Origin: Euglena gracilis
Taxonomy: Eukaryota > Euglenida > Euglenophyceae > Euglenales
Reading direction: 5' to 3'
Assembly: GCA_039621445.1 (NCBI GenBank)
Contig: CP154954.1
Span: 78,130,073 to 78,194,072 of the forward strand
Length of the DNA stretch: 64,000 bases
In this document: piece by piece, positions 29,417 to 40,211 of the stretch
Position numbering within the stretch: position 1 is the first letter of the stretch
How the letters are laid out: each line of letters starts with the position of its first letter
Made by a program: the position numbers and the translations under genes
The notes under the pieces: model-generated
Database searches by the model: none
Seen by the model: the letters and a program-made list of their open reading frames with translations, nothing else
Told to the model about the DNA's origin: nothing

Positions 29417-29570
29417 CTAAACAACAACCAAAAATGTTCAGACACAAACCGCTCCTTGTTGTCGGTTGGGAGCTCGCTGTGGTAGACAAGCCCCGCATTA
29501 TAGCAGTCGCTGCAGGTCCAGGATGCGTCCGTGGAGAAGAATGCAAAGGACACCCGACTGATGTAGGTTC
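29417..29570 (-). CDS. Host exon, unknown protein with SWTCSDC motif
   Basis: Between the acceptor GTCCACCCAG and the donor TTTAG/GTGCAC it reads TYISRVSFAFFSTDASWTCS, then DCYNAGLVYHSELPTDNKER and FVSEHFWLLF. Strong single-frame coding character. C-x-x-C (TCSDC) may bind metal or form a disulphide. Joins in frame to 28973-29113. Family not recognised. Confidence 0.75.
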
Positions 29571-30139
29571 CTGGGTGGACATCATGGGGCAAGCTGTCAT
29601 TGAGCAATATTGCACTATTTCAATTCATTAATTCAGATGGGATAAGAGGGAAACACGATGGTAGAGGTCAACAACGCTGGGGGGGGGGGTGCAAAGAACC
29701 CAGGCCCTCTCACCTTTGCGCCATCAAAATACTTTTTGGAAATGTGCCTAAAATTCGGACGCCGCCATTGCCAATCCAGGTCACAGACTTCATGTCTGGG
29801 AGGGGGGACTCGGCACCCAACCACCCACCCCTTGTCCTTTGGCCCTGGAGGGGGGGGGGGGGGGGCTCGGGAGGACCACTTCTGCGGGTGAACTTTGGGT
29901 CCAAAAATGTTCGGTGCCTCAGGCCGAAAGAAGAGAAAACCCCTCCTCTGGGGGGCACCCCCTCATCAGGGCTGTAAGGGAAGGCCCGGTGGGTGGGGGT
30001 CTGGCCACCCACCGGGAGGGAGGGGGTAGACCGGGGCCCACCATGGCACCGCGCAAGGAAAAATCCCATCGGCACCGAAGGGGCCAAAAGAAAATTTTGA
30101 CCTAAAATCGCGCCATCGGGAACACGGGAAAGGATGGGG
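29571..30139. other. Intron with G-run module
   Basis: Second copy of the GGGGCTCGGGAGGACCACTT module at 29845-29970, plus GGGAGGGAGGGGGTAGACC near 30015. No exon seen. Confidence 0.55.
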
Positions 30140-30180
30140 CTTAGGCGGCCGGATTCGCACTTAAGCTTTTTTCCTTTGGA

Positions 30181-30965
30181 TGCGCGCAATTGCGCAAATG
30201 TACCATTTTTTTATAACCCCTGGGACCCTGTACCCTGACACCCAGAACACGATTTAAGAACCGTTACACCCCTGTATTGGAGGGGATTAACTCCCAGTGG
30301 TCTGGTGTGCATGCTGCTTACCAGGTGACGTTAATAGGGCTGGGGGTGAGACTGGTGCTGTTGTACATCAAACGGGAGAGAGGCACACACCCTGTGTTAC
30401 GACGCCTGGAAACGGTGCTGACGTGCTGGCTGAACTGGCTTGGACACTGCCGCCACCGGTGAGAACACACGGGGCCTCAGTAGATCACACCACCACAGAC
30501 ACACAGACTACGTGAGGCAGCCGTCACGCAATTGATGTGTGTTTATGCGCGCAATTGCGCAAATAAAAACAATTGTGTTTATGGGCGCATTTGCGCAAAT
30601 AAAACGTACACCGATGATGTTAAAATGACGTGTTGGTGGGCGCAAATGCGCGCACCAACACATTTGGTGGTGTGCGCATTTGCGCAAATGCGCGCACCAA
30701 CACGTTTATGTTTACTTGCGCAAATGCACCCACCAACATATACTTTTACTTTCTATGTTAAAAGACACCAATGAGGACTATGACCCTATGAGGTTTAAAA
30801 ACGTGATGGACGTGTTGGTGCGCGCATTTGCGCAAATAAACATAATTACGTTTGTGCGCGCATTTGCGCAAATGCGCGCACAAACATTTAATACACCGCT
30901 TCAAAATGATGTGTTTGTAGGAGCACACAAACAAAGTTGTATTTATTTGCGCAAATGCGCGCACC
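30181..30965. repeat. First cluster of GCGCATTTGCGCAAATAAA motifs
   Basis: Nine copies: 30181, 30546, 30584, 30639, 30674, 30717, 30820, 30855 and 30948 (approximate starts). Many are extended on one side by GTTGGTGCGC and on the other by AAATAAACA. Neighbouring copies in opposite orientation make hairpins, for example TGCGCATTTGCGCAAATGCG at 30674. Frames rich in RAFAQ and RKCAHQH are translations of the motif. Confidence 0.85.
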
Positions 30966-31925
30966 AACACACATGAGTTGTGCGATACCATATCCTCCTC
31001 CGTGACAGCTGGCGAACGCAATTCCTCACGCCAACCATTGATTTGCGCCACAATTGCATGCTGATGAAATTTGTGGTGAGAGGTGGTGTGGAGTGTTCAC
31101 TGGAACATGGCATGTGACTGGCCAAAATTTGCCTGTCTCACGCACTGCTGTTACCAGGCCCGATCGGCCTGTTGTTTTGGCGTAATCCGTTTAGCAGTTA
31201 AATGTAATGAATTGATGACGTGCAAACGACCTGTGACTGTTGAACACCTTTTCTGCAACAGTACTGCGTTGCAAGAAGACAAAATTTGGCACCTGAAATA
31301 CCCGGGACGTGTCGGGGCGGAGTCCGTTTTCTGGTTTTCTTTGCCATTTTTCCCTTGAAAAACGTAAAAAACACCGGTTTTTGTGCATAATTTGGGGGGA
31401 GTGGGTCCCACCGCTTTGATGCACCCAATCCAGGGGTAAAGGTTCAACACTTCCGTGCATCCAAAGGGACGGGTGCTTGAGGGCCACCTCTCTTCGGCTG
31501 CTGGTTGCCATGCACTAGCACCACGTCATACCCCCAGTCTTACACCCCGGTTGCGGGGTATAACGCGGTCGCTGTGGGGGGTGTCGTTGCACCGGGGAGG
31601 TGGATGCCGGTCTGATGGGTGCTGAAGCATCAGCAGCTGATGGGGCTTTAACAGCGGAGCCCAGGCCGCAGGTCAGCGGCAGGGCCCTTGGGGCCCAAAA
31701 ATTGGTGCCGGTGGAGGTGTACCGTTACTGGGTGGCTATGCACGCACCTTCTGGAGATCCTATGTCCCCATCTTTTGTGGGACCTGTCAATGGTCAACAA
31801 ACGGCACAATAACACCATACACCGGAGGAGACGGTGTGGTCATTTGCTTTCAACCCATTCAGAAGCCACTAAGGGTGGTTGCAGGAGGGCCAAATGAAAT
31901 CACCTTTTACTTCTCCATTAGTTGT
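30966..31925. other. Interior of the palindrome-rich element, no gene recognised
   Basis: Unique sequence between the motif clusters. A 91-codon plus-strand frame at 31083-31358 and a 70-codon frame at 31600-31812 have no recognisable domains. Confidence 0.4.
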
Positions 31926-32440
31926 TTATTTGCGCATTTGCGCGCATCACGTTGTTTGTGGGCGCAAATGCGCAAATAAACATAGTAAATTGTGCAGTTT
32001 CTTCATACAGTTTATTTGCGCATTTGAGCCCACAAACAACGTGATGCACGCAAATGCGCAAATAAACCACATCTGCTGTCAGTGTTTGACGGTTTGTTTC
32101 CGTCACACCGTTCTTATTTGTGTTTATGGGCGCAAATACACGCACCAACAAAAATTATGTTTTATGCGCGCATTTGCGCAAATGCGCGTATAAAACATAA
32201 TTTTTGTTGGTGCGCGCGTTTGCGCCCATAAGCTTGCGCCGGTGACAAACAGTGTGACAAACTCACCAACTGGATGGCCCGTCAGTCCGTACCAGTCAGG
32301 GCCTCTATGTCACACCGTTTATCAACAGCGTCAGTTCATGGGTGCCAAAGCCCAATCCCAGAAGGACAAAATTGTGTTGATGCGCGCAATTGCGCGCATC
32401 AACATAAACATGTTGGTGCGCGCATTTGCGCAAATAAACA
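31926..32440. repeat. Second cluster of GCGCATTTGCGCAAATAAA motifs
   Basis: Nine copies near 31930, 31960, 32013, 32047, 32125, 32164, 32211, 32380 and 32415. They form inverted pairs such as TGTTTTATGCGCGCATTTGC with its mirror ending ATAAAACATAA. Some copies are degenerate (GAGCCCAC, ACACGCACC). Confidence 0.85.
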
Positions 32441-33060
32441 CAATTTTGCCCTTCCAGTGTTGGGCTTCTTCTGCTTTGTTCTTTGCCACACAACTGGTTC
32501 TGCGGATCCCCGGTATAAGCCGGGTGGGAGACACCCGTTCCCCTTTATTCCCTTCATTCCCTACGGACCCTATTTCTTCCCCTCTGCGCTTCCCTTGTCA
32601 AACACCCCGTACTCACCTTCCTTCCCCTGTGTCCTTCCCGCCGGCTTGGTCACATCACACCCACACCCCCCGGCACTTCCTCCCCGCACTTTAACAAACA
32701 GCCCAAAAACACCACACCAAGGCGCCGCAAGCAAAGCAGTTCGGCAAACACCCAGGACGCACACCGAGGGCAGCTCAGACACACCCGGGGACACAGCCGA
32801 AAGGAGCAACAAGGGCAGTAAAGGTCCCGTTCCTATGGTGCTTTTTTGCGTTTTTTTCCCTTTGGGCCGGCAAGGTCCCGGGGGTTTCGACGTACAAAGT
32901 CCATTTTGGCACACCATTTTTCGTCAAAGTCCCGGGGGTTTCGCTCGGGTTTTTGCACTGTCTTGTTCACGTGTTTTCAAACCCCCTGACCTTCACAGCC
33001 GAATCAAAGCAGAATCAAAAAAATCGTAAATGCGCGCAAATGCGCAAATAAAAAGAAAAA
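32441..33060. other. Element interior, no gene recognised
   Basis: Pyrimidine-rich sequence. TCCCGGGGGTTTCG occurs twice (32875 and 32929). A 251-codon frame covering the motif-poor part has no domain and is not supported. Confidence 0.45.
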
Positions 33061-33121
33061 AGCTTAAGTGCGAAGCCGGCCGCCTAAGTGGGGGGGTTGG
33101 ACCCCCCAACCAGGATGGGGG

Positions 33122-33250
<129 letters not shown>

Positions 33251-33283
33251 AACCACACCCCACCCCTCCCCACAAACACACAC

Positions 33284-33512
33284 CCATCTTCTTGCAACAG
33301 TACCGGCACAGCTGCGGCTGGGCAGCATTGGCCTTCACCAGCGGCACAGACCCCAGCTGCATGATGAGGTCCCGCGCAGGGCAGTGTTCCCCAGGCAGTT
33401 CCTCCTGAAGTACCTCCCCCCTTTGTCCATCTTCCACAACACGGCAATGCCAATGGACGGTGTCGTTGAATGCCGTGATGGGCCAATGCCGTGATGTGCC
33501 AACGGAATGGTA
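33284..33512 (-). CDS. Host exon, unknown protein with CRYCC motif
   Basis: After the acceptor GTCACCAG it reads YHSVGTSRHWPITAFNDTVH, then WHCRVVEDGQRGEVLQEELP, GEHCPARDLIMQLGSVPLVK and ANAAQPQLCRYCCKKM before a G/GTGTGTG donor. Long single-frame exon with several Cys and His residues (HWHC, HC, CRYCC). The same strand and style as the other exons. No family recognised. Confidence 0.75.
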
Positions 33513-33703
33513 CTGGTGACCCTCCTCGCCACAATCCTTGGGGACGGGCAGATTTGGGTTTGCAAACGGCCGAAAATGTCCAGACGCTGAAAATCCGAAC
33601 TTGATTCTTTTGCACCGATTGTTTTTTTTTCAAAAGGTACCAGACCAGACAAGGAACTATGTGGACATCTGATCCAATTGGGCACTGTGGATTTGGAATC
33701 AAC

Positions 33704-33851
33704 TTCCCGGACGACGACACGGGGGGCGCCCTCCAGCGGTGGAACGCCTCCCTGGGCCCGCAGCGTCAGGGGCAGGTTGCCAAGGTTCTCCCACGCCACC
33801 TGCAGGCCCTGGAAGAACTCGTCCAGCACCTCCGCGGTGAAGGCATACAGG
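33704..33851 (-). CDS. Host exon, unknown protein, acidic helix
   Basis: After the acceptor CTCCCGCCAG it reads LYAFTAEVLDEFFQGLQVAW, then ENLGNLPLTLRAQGGVPPLE and GAPRVVVRE before a GTTGAT donor-like site. The first 25 residues look like an amphipathic helix. Just upstream of the 33284-33512 exon, probably the same gene. Confidence 0.72.
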
Positions 33852-34277
33852 CTGGCGGGAGGGGTGGCCGCTGGGGGGGGGGGGATGCCGCGCTGTTTGG
33901 GTGGGTGGCCCTGACACCCGTCAATGTTGGCAGGGGGATGCGGGCATTGCCGTAACAATTCTATTTTTCACTGTGAGATTTTTTGGCCCCTGTGAGATAT
34001 TTTCTGCCATTTTGGCAACTTTTGCCTTTTGGCCATTTTTTTGGCCATTTTCTGGCCAGCGTGTGTTACTTTGGGGCTTCTTTCTCTCAAAGACCATGAA
34101 ATGAGAAAAAAGAAGCCCCAACGCTTTAAAACGAGCGTTTCACACACGCATTTCCAACCGCTGATGCCAACTCCTGAAATGTCAGCTTGATCACCATACA
34201 ATACAGCCATGTAATGCTACAACATATGCATTCAACAATTGAGCAGGAGAATGGAAGTATGGCGATGGAAGGAGGGG
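33852..34277. other. Intron, no exon seen
   Basis: Includes GGCCATTTTTTTGGCCATTT at 34031-34050. AT-rich. Confidence 0.5.
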
Positions 34278-34365
34278 ACGCAAGGAGGCCTCTCGTCGGA
34301 GCGGTCGTGAGGGCTGTTGTAGAAGCTGCTGCTGGAGTTGAACTCCCCCGACACAGGGTGGCTGG
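34278..34365 (-). CDS. Possible host exon, Ser-rich
   Basis: After a GTCCAGCCAG acceptor-like site, one minus-strand frame reads HPVSGEFNSSSSFYNSPHDR, then SDERPPC. Other frames are open too (Gln- or Ala-rich). The choice rests on amino-acid balance, and the borders are approximate. Confidence 0.45.
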
Positions 34366-35179
34366 CTGGACCACCGCAGCCCAGCGTGGGGGACGGCGTG
34401 ACGGTGCTGGCGTGTGCATCGACAGAGGATTTGACATGAACACCCCAAAACAGTGCGTGGGGCGGTAGAGGTGGACACTCCGTCAGAGGAGATGAATGGG
34501 AATAACACCGTGGTGCGTGTGTTGGGTCCAAATATGAGGGCATCGCCTCATTCTGGAGCAGGTTTGGTCCCCCCTGGACCCTGAAAAACGCGAAAAAAAA
34601 AAAAACGTAAAGAAACAACAACGAAAAAGCGCATATAAAATCCTTTAAGAGCTCCCTGGGATGTGCACTTTCTGCTGAAGACGACTTGGAAAAATTTTCG
34701 GCTCAGCCAAGCCTTGTTGACCAAAAAATGCGAAAATGGCAAAAAATTGACAAATTTTTGGCATCAGGGGGAACATCAGGGGCAAAAAGCATCAAAAAAT
34801 GGGGGATCGCTGGGGGAAAAACGCACCAAAAAAAACCGCAAAGAAAATTGTGTCCCCCTGTTGGACGACTAGCGACGAGGAACCCAAAAGTATTGTGGTC
34901 CAATTTTGAAAGACATTTGCATTGATTTATTTTCCAAACTATGCAGCGGACTGCAAAGAGGTGGCCCCTGTGAGTGCCCAAACTGTACCAAAACCATGCA
35001 ACTATGAAGGCAATATGGCCTTTTTGCCTGGGCAGTGGCAGGACAAGGCCTGGGCGCCAAACCCGAAGCGGGATGCGGGTGTTTTGCCAGATTTCCAGTT
35101 TTCCATGTGCAGATTACCTTGCTGGTCGTCGCCCCCCCGTTCTAGAAGGGAGCCGCGCCCAAACTTGCTTTTAGCCACA
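34366..35179. other. Intron or intergenic, no supported gene
   Basis: A long plus-strand frame begins at 34922 (188 codons) but has no domain and crosses a better minus-strand exon. CCCGTTCTAGAAGGGAGCC at 35139 recurs at 36043, marking a short dispersed repeat. Confidence 0.45.
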
Positions 35180-35274
35180 ACAGGGGGGGCCCCAAGCCCA
35201 GCTGGATGCTGCTGGGGGAAATTTCCTCGGGCATGGCACGGGCTCCTCCGCCGCCGACACCCCGGTTGTAGGGG
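35180..35274 (-). CDS. Possible host exon, Gly-rich
   Basis: After the acceptor ATGCCTACAG the frame reads PYNRGVGGGGARAMPEEISP, then SSIQLGLG. The borders on the 3' side are uncertain. Same strand and GC-rich style as the other exons. Confidence 0.5.
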
Positions 35275-36470
35275 CTGTAGGCATTTCAGACGTGAGCTCG
35301 CGGTCAGCGAGTGTGGACCGGGAGGGGCGACGTCTCCGGACCCACAACGCAAAAACGGGAGCCAAGACATTTGCGGCCAGTTCGCGATTAAAAAGCGACC
35401 ACTTTCGCGAGGAGCTCACCAATTTGTCCATGAAGAAGCAAAGCCCCCCCTGGAAAGCCGGGCCGCACGGAATAAAGCCCAAACGTAAAGGTGGGCAGCC
35501 CTGATAGCTCGGGCGGGAAAGTCTGCTGCGACAAGTGGTTACCTGGAGCGGAGGATGGGGGAGGAAAGTTCCGCAAAGGGACGGTGAAAATCTTTGCATG
35601 AAAAAAAAAGACGGGGTCGACGATGTTCAATCAAGGCAGGGAGAGAATCAATGCAAAAAGGGAGCAAACAAGGAAAATTGCCAGCCGGGTCCCCACAGGC
35701 CGGGTCACCCTGGCAGGGAAAAAGTGGGGCCTTCCCGGAAGATGCCGGGCTGGAACATTTAGCAGCAAAAAACCTAACACCTGGATGGCGAAAAAAAAAA
35801 AACTCGCTGCCAAAACCCGCAAAAAACCCTTAAAAACAAAACAAAAAAAAGAGGGAATGGGTGACCTGGGACCAAAATTTGGACCACCCGTTTAAAATCA
35901 ACTATGACGGGCAAGAGGTGGGGCCTGTTGATGAGGATGCCGTACCAAAACGAAAGAGTATCTTTGGGGCAGTGCAGGACAAGCTGGGACGCCACAGGGA
36001 TGCGTGTTTCCAGTCCACTGCGACCACTGGCCGTACCCCCCCCGTTCTAGAAGGGAGCCCGCCAATTAGCTGTGTTAGGGGGGACACAGGGGGATGGCGC
36101 CCATTGTTAAAATTTGTGGAGAGAGGGCTCCGGCTCAAGGAAAACATGCGCCCCATTGGGCGGCAACACGCCGGGGTGGGGCCTTGTGGGGTGGAGGTCC
36201 GCGGCGCCTGCGGGGTCTCGAGCATCGTTCCACTTAGTCACCCTTGGGAGGGGCGACTGTTCCCCGGGCCCAAACGATGGCGGTACCGGGGGGGGGGGGG
36301 ATTTTGTGCCAGAGAAATTTTGCGGCGACAAATTTCGCAGGATTCCTTAAAAATGTCCGGAAATATTTCGCGGGATTCTTCTGCGAAATTTGTCCATGCA
36401 ATTTTTCTCAAGGTCAAACTCCCCCCCCCCCTGGTGAGCCCACCCATGCCCGACCGCCTCTCGGGATCAA
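35275..36470. other. Intron or intergenic, no supported gene
   Basis: Plus-strand frames at 35594-35895 and 35861-36110 are Lys-rich or moderately coding-like (HPFKINYDGQEVGPVDEDAV) but show no domain. The AAATTTCGCAGGATTC, CGCGGGATTC and TGCGAAATTTG words at 36329-36400 form an imperfect inverted repeat. Confidence 0.4.
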
Positions 36471-36798
36471 CCCCGAGGGTTTGATATAAGGACAGGTGGG
36501 GGGGGGGGTCCGGACCCCCCCCCTGCGGGCCAGGAGGGGGGTGGGTCGGTGTGCACACCCCCCCCACCTAAACAGTGGCGCGGTCCGGGTGACCGAAATT
36601 TTTGACCCCCCAAAACGACCAAAAGTGCCATTTTGGGCACTTTTGGGCAAAAAAATTGCCAAAAATGCAAAAAAAATTTTCGGCGCAAAGCGCTGGAGGA
36701 AAAAATTGACCCTTTTGGGGGGGTCCCGGGTACCCCCCCAGGGTCGGTCCGGACCCCCCTGGCAGGGGGGGGGGGGTGGTCCGGACCCCCCCTGCGGG
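36471..36798. repeat. G-run module
   Basis: GGGTCCGGACCCCCCC at both ends and a central CGGCGCAAAGCGCTGG core. The hAT-like element begins immediately after, in CCTGCGGG. Confidence 0.6.
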
Positions 36799-37344
36799 CA
36801 GGCATTATTATTTTTTAAGGCGCCTTAAAAAACCTTAAAAAACCTTAAAAAACCTTAAAATCTTTCTTTGCCAAAATGCCTTAAAAACCCTTAAAAAACC
36901 TTAAAAAACCTTAAAAAAATCACCCTGGGGAAGTTTTTCTTCCCTGTGATGACCTTAAAAAACCTTAAAAATTCTCCCCGAGAAAAAATTTTCTTGCAAC
37001 AAACAAATAATGGCATGTTTAAACCCCCGCATAAAGCCAGTCAATGCAGAAGCGGTTGTGAACAAACAATATGAAAACCGGATTGTTTGCCAAGGTTTCT
37101 GGCATTAGAGAGGTAGTGTGTAATGGACCCCGGGCGGAATACTGGCCATGCTACTTCTGGAGGTCGGGCCGACCTATGGTCGGCCTGACCATGGTGTTAT
37201 CGACCTGTGGAGGTCGGGCCGGCCAGGTTGGCCCAACCTCCACTGTGCCGCATTACCCCCCCCCTTTTTGAAATTTAAGCCCCCCCACCCCCCACCCCCC
37301 GACCAAATTCTTCTCAATTTGGTTTATACATTGTCAAACTGTCA

Positions 37345-37668
37345 GGGTTAGGGATGGAATAGGGATATGGTTAGGGGGTTAGGGATAGGGTTAGGGTTTG
37401 GGATAGGGTCATTGATAGGGTTAGGGTTAGGGTTTGGATTTGGGTTAGGGATACGGTTAGGGTTAGAGTTGGGGTTAGGGTTGGTTAGGGACAGGGTTAG
37501 GGGTAGGGTTAGGGGTAGGGATAGGGTTAGAGTTAGGGATGCGGTTAGGGATAGGGTCAGGGATAGGGTTAGGGTTAAAGATACGTTTAGGGTTTGGGTT
37601 AGGGATAGGGTTAGGGATAGGGTTAGGGTTAGGGATAGGGTTCGGGTTAGGGATACGGTAAGGGGGGG
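37345..37668. repeat. Degenerate TTAGGG telomere-like tract inside element A
   Basis: About 320 bases of GGGTTA, GGGATA and GGGTTT words (TTAGGGATAGGGTTAGGG pattern). Degenerate rather than pure. It lies inside a transposon with intact ends. Confidence 0.9.
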
Positions 37669-37677
37669 GAATTCTGG

Positions 37678-37840
37678 GTAGTCGATAGACTAGGTCGATC
37701 GACTACCCAGAACCTCCCCCCTCCCCCAGTCTGTATGTAAACGGGGTTTTTGACCCCACCGACTAGTCGATCGACTAGTCGGTCGACCCTTCAAAATTTG
37801 ATCGACTAGTCGACCGACTTTTAAGCCCCCCCCCCGGAGG
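37678..37840. repeat. TAGTCGATCGACTA palindromic segment
   Basis: GGGTAGTCGATAGACTAGGT and GATCGACTAGTCGACCGAC words between C-runs, ending CCGACTTTTAAGCCCCCCC. This is the arrangement of the ends of the 4.6-kb element at 21.6 kb. Probably a diverged solo end. Confidence 0.6.
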
Positions 37841-38464
37841 CGGCCGAAGGCCGCTGCAATTCAGACCCTAAAAAGTTGATGATGTTATTTAAAAGCGTTG
37901 GGTTAGGGTAAAGTTTCCATACAAAATTTCTGGGACCCTTTGCCCTGACACACCGAGAACAGCTTATGAACTGTTACACCCCACCGTTGAGGGGATCCTT
38001 TTATTAAAAACACCAAAAACCTTCTACCCCAGCACATCCCACCATGTGCACAGGTGAAATGGGGGAATCACAAATGCCTGAGAACCCAGGAACTACAATT
38101 TCTGGCAACCACGCAACATTGCCGACCCAGAACCGAAACCATCCATTTTTTTTTCATTGCAATTACTTTAAATCTCTGACCCTATTCAGGACATTTGCTT
38201 GCCTGTTGACGATAACTGTCCCTCATGGACCGCCCTGATCCCCATGTTTCACCCTAGGCTTCTTCCTTGGGCGTTCCGAAGCCACAGAGGAGTCTGAAGC
38301 CATCGGGCCATCTTCGGGGTCTGACATTTTAGTTGAGGGAAACAAAGCCTTAAAAAACCTTAAATTTTTTTAAAAATCCTCAAAAAACCTTAAAAAACCT
38401 TAAAAAACGCCTTAAAATTTTTTGAGAAATCTCGCCTTAAAAAAAAATAATGCCTGCCTGCGGG

Positions 38465-39945
38465 CCAAGAGGGGGGGGGGGTGGGGGGGACACCCCCACC
38501 TAAACCATGTACGCCCTCCTTATATCAAACCCTGTCAACCCCCAACCACCTAAAATTGGCCGAAAAGCCTTGAAAATGTTGCATCTTCTTTATCCTTTGG
38601 CCTCACTGAACACTGAACTGACCAAGCACACTGAACCAGCCACACCGAACATTGATCACAACTGAACTGACCCTGGGTGCCCCTTTCTTCAGAGTCCAAA
38701 CCCACCCACTCTCAGAAACCAGGTGTGATGCCAACCAGGGGAGAGGGGTCACGCCAGTGTTCAGTGGATCAACGGCCTCGAGAGCTTTGTGGGATTGCAG
38801 TCCCCCCGGGGGGGTGTCAGCACCGGCGACCCTGTGGCAGAGAGCCTGCTGTCCCCCACACCTTTGAGTGCCAAGCAGTTGGTCTGTAAGACTTCATCCT
38901 TGCTGTCAAAAGCAGCGTTAACAGTTACTGTTGCTGTTGTTACTGTTGTTGTTGATAACTTTTTTTAAAAAATGAGTTTTTTAAAGTTAATTGATAACAA
39001 TGGTTATGCCTCTCGAACTTTTTGGACAAATGCTTTTGCACTGGGCTGCATTCACCCGTTCATGTGACAGTGGCCATAAACCAGTGCCAAATAGTCAATG
39101 ATTAATGGCCTTGTGTTTCCATGCCAATCTAATCCGGCTCATTTCTGGCAGGGGGGCATCAAAAAAAAATGTTTTGACATTGTATGACATTTTGGAGATC
39201 CAAGAAAATTTAAGAGTCCAAAAAATTCACAAAGGAAAAGAAAAACAAGAAATCGCTGGAAAAAAAACTCGGCAGTCAGCGAAATATGCTGGATTCAAAT
39301 GCATTATCCACCAGAAAATGACCTCAAATGCAAAAGATGGAAAACACAGAAATTATCCAGAAGTAAATCTCAAATCAAACAAGCTCAGATTGCTTCATTT
39401 TATTGAAGCTTGAAGCTCAAAAGCGGAAAGAAAAGTTCAGAAAAGCGCGAATATCCCCCCCATTGGAAAAAATGATGCGACCCAATGAGCACTGCTGTAG
39501 GAAAGATAACAGGGCACCACCAGGGATCGATAAAAATTCAGGGGGGGGGGCGGATGCAGAAAATACGGGGTGAGACTAGTTTTGGGTGGGAGGCAAGCCA
39601 CAAAGTGCCTTCCACCCCAATAAAAAACCTCAAGCTTAAATTGGGACCAAAAAAACACAGTGGCTTTAATTGGAAAGGCGTGATCAGCCTTCTCCTACCA
39701 GAATGGAATAGGGATGGGCTACCGATGAGCTCGCTCAATGCCAAAACAAACAAGCTTGTGCATGCATATGGTATACAAGATGCGTGTCCCACTACGCCCC
39801 ACCCTTATGGTTGCACTCTTTTGGGCCCCCCGATGGCCAATTTGGGGTTTGGTCAATTAGGGTGGGGGGACAGTTGCCACCTAACACTTCCTTGTATCGA
39901 ACCCTGGGCACCACGCACCATGAATCGGCTCTTTGCGACACACAC
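38465..39945. other. Between elements A and B, no supported gene left of the 39.9-kb exon
   Basis: Unique sequence. ACTGAACTGACC/ACACTGAACC words repeat near 38605-38670, and TTGTTACTGTTGTTGTTGAT lies near 38936. A Lys-rich 102-codon plus-strand frame (39105-39413) has no recognisable domain. Confidence 0.45.
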
Positions 39946-40065
39946 CTGCGGAGCGCGACCTCCGCCAGCGGTGGGGACTGCCGGCCGCTGCCGGGCCCCT
40001 TCCGCCGGCGCAGCTTCCGCTTCTCCAGCTTGGTGAAGAGCCGCAGCCGCTGTGCGCTGGAGCAC
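39946..40065 (-). CDS. Host exon, basic helix, unknown protein
   Basis: Between the acceptor GCCCCGCCAG and the donor CGCAG/GTGTGTG it reads CSSAQRLRLFTKLEKRKLRR, then RKGPGSGRQSPPLAEVALR. A strongly basic segment, possibly a nuclear-localisation or nucleic-acid-binding stretch. Clean splice borders. Confidence 0.65.
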
Positions 40066-40211
40066 CTGGCGGGGCAGGGGTCGGGCAGCGGTTACTTTTG
40101 GCCAACCGACTCAAATCAGCCCCCCCCCCCACAACCACCAACAGGGGGGTGGGGGAATGCGGCGGCGTTGGATGCATACGCGAGCAACGCACAGTGATGC
40201 GGGGGGGGGGG

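Larger units (their letters stand above)
30140..33088. mobile_element. 2.9-kb TIR element filled with a palindromic motif
   Basis: The left end CTTAGGCGGCCGGATTCGCA, then CTTAAGCTTTTTTC, is the complement of the right end (GAAAAAAGCTTAAGTGCGAA, then GCCGGCCGCCTAAG) with one or two differences. TGGGG borders both outer ends (a possible short target duplication, but G-rich). Inside, about 19 copies of the motif TTTGCGCAAATGCGC, in both orientations, cluster at 30181-30965 and 31928-32440, with one at the right end near 33029. No transposase recognised. Confidence 0.7.
36799..38456. mobile_element. hAT-like element A, exact 8-bp target duplication
   Basis: Starts CAGGCATTATTATTTTTTAA (GGCG) and ends CGCCTTAAAAAAAAATAATG (CCTG). 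The octamer CCTGCGGG is duplicated exactly at 36791-36798 and 38457-38464. Tandem CCTTAAAAAA words lie at 36831-36970 and 38349-38410. The first 300 bases are nearly identical to element B at 40212. The interior differs: G-runs, a telomere-like tract (37345-37665), a TAGTCG palindromic segment (37678-37830), and about 75 bases (37925-38000) similar to 30221-30295. No transposase, so non-autonomous. Confidence 0.9.

Noticed and set aside
30532-32193. Frames with repeated RAFAQ and RKCAHQH, possibly a repeat protein
   Set aside because: The peptide repeat follows from the GCGCATTTGCGC DNA palindrome, appears on both strands, and has no stable spacing.
30140-33088. CRISPR array (regular short palindromes)
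   Set aside because: Spacing is irregular, orientation alternates, there are no unique equal-length spacers, and the context is eukaryotic.
34922-35488. 188-codon plus-strand frame
   Set aside because: No domain, no splice logic, and it overlaps a better minus-strand exon with an acceptor at 35275. It remains possible but unsupported.
37345-37668. Chromosome end
   Set aside because: The TTAGGG-like tract is degenerate and lies inside a transposon with intact termini and target duplication, with unique sequence on both sides.
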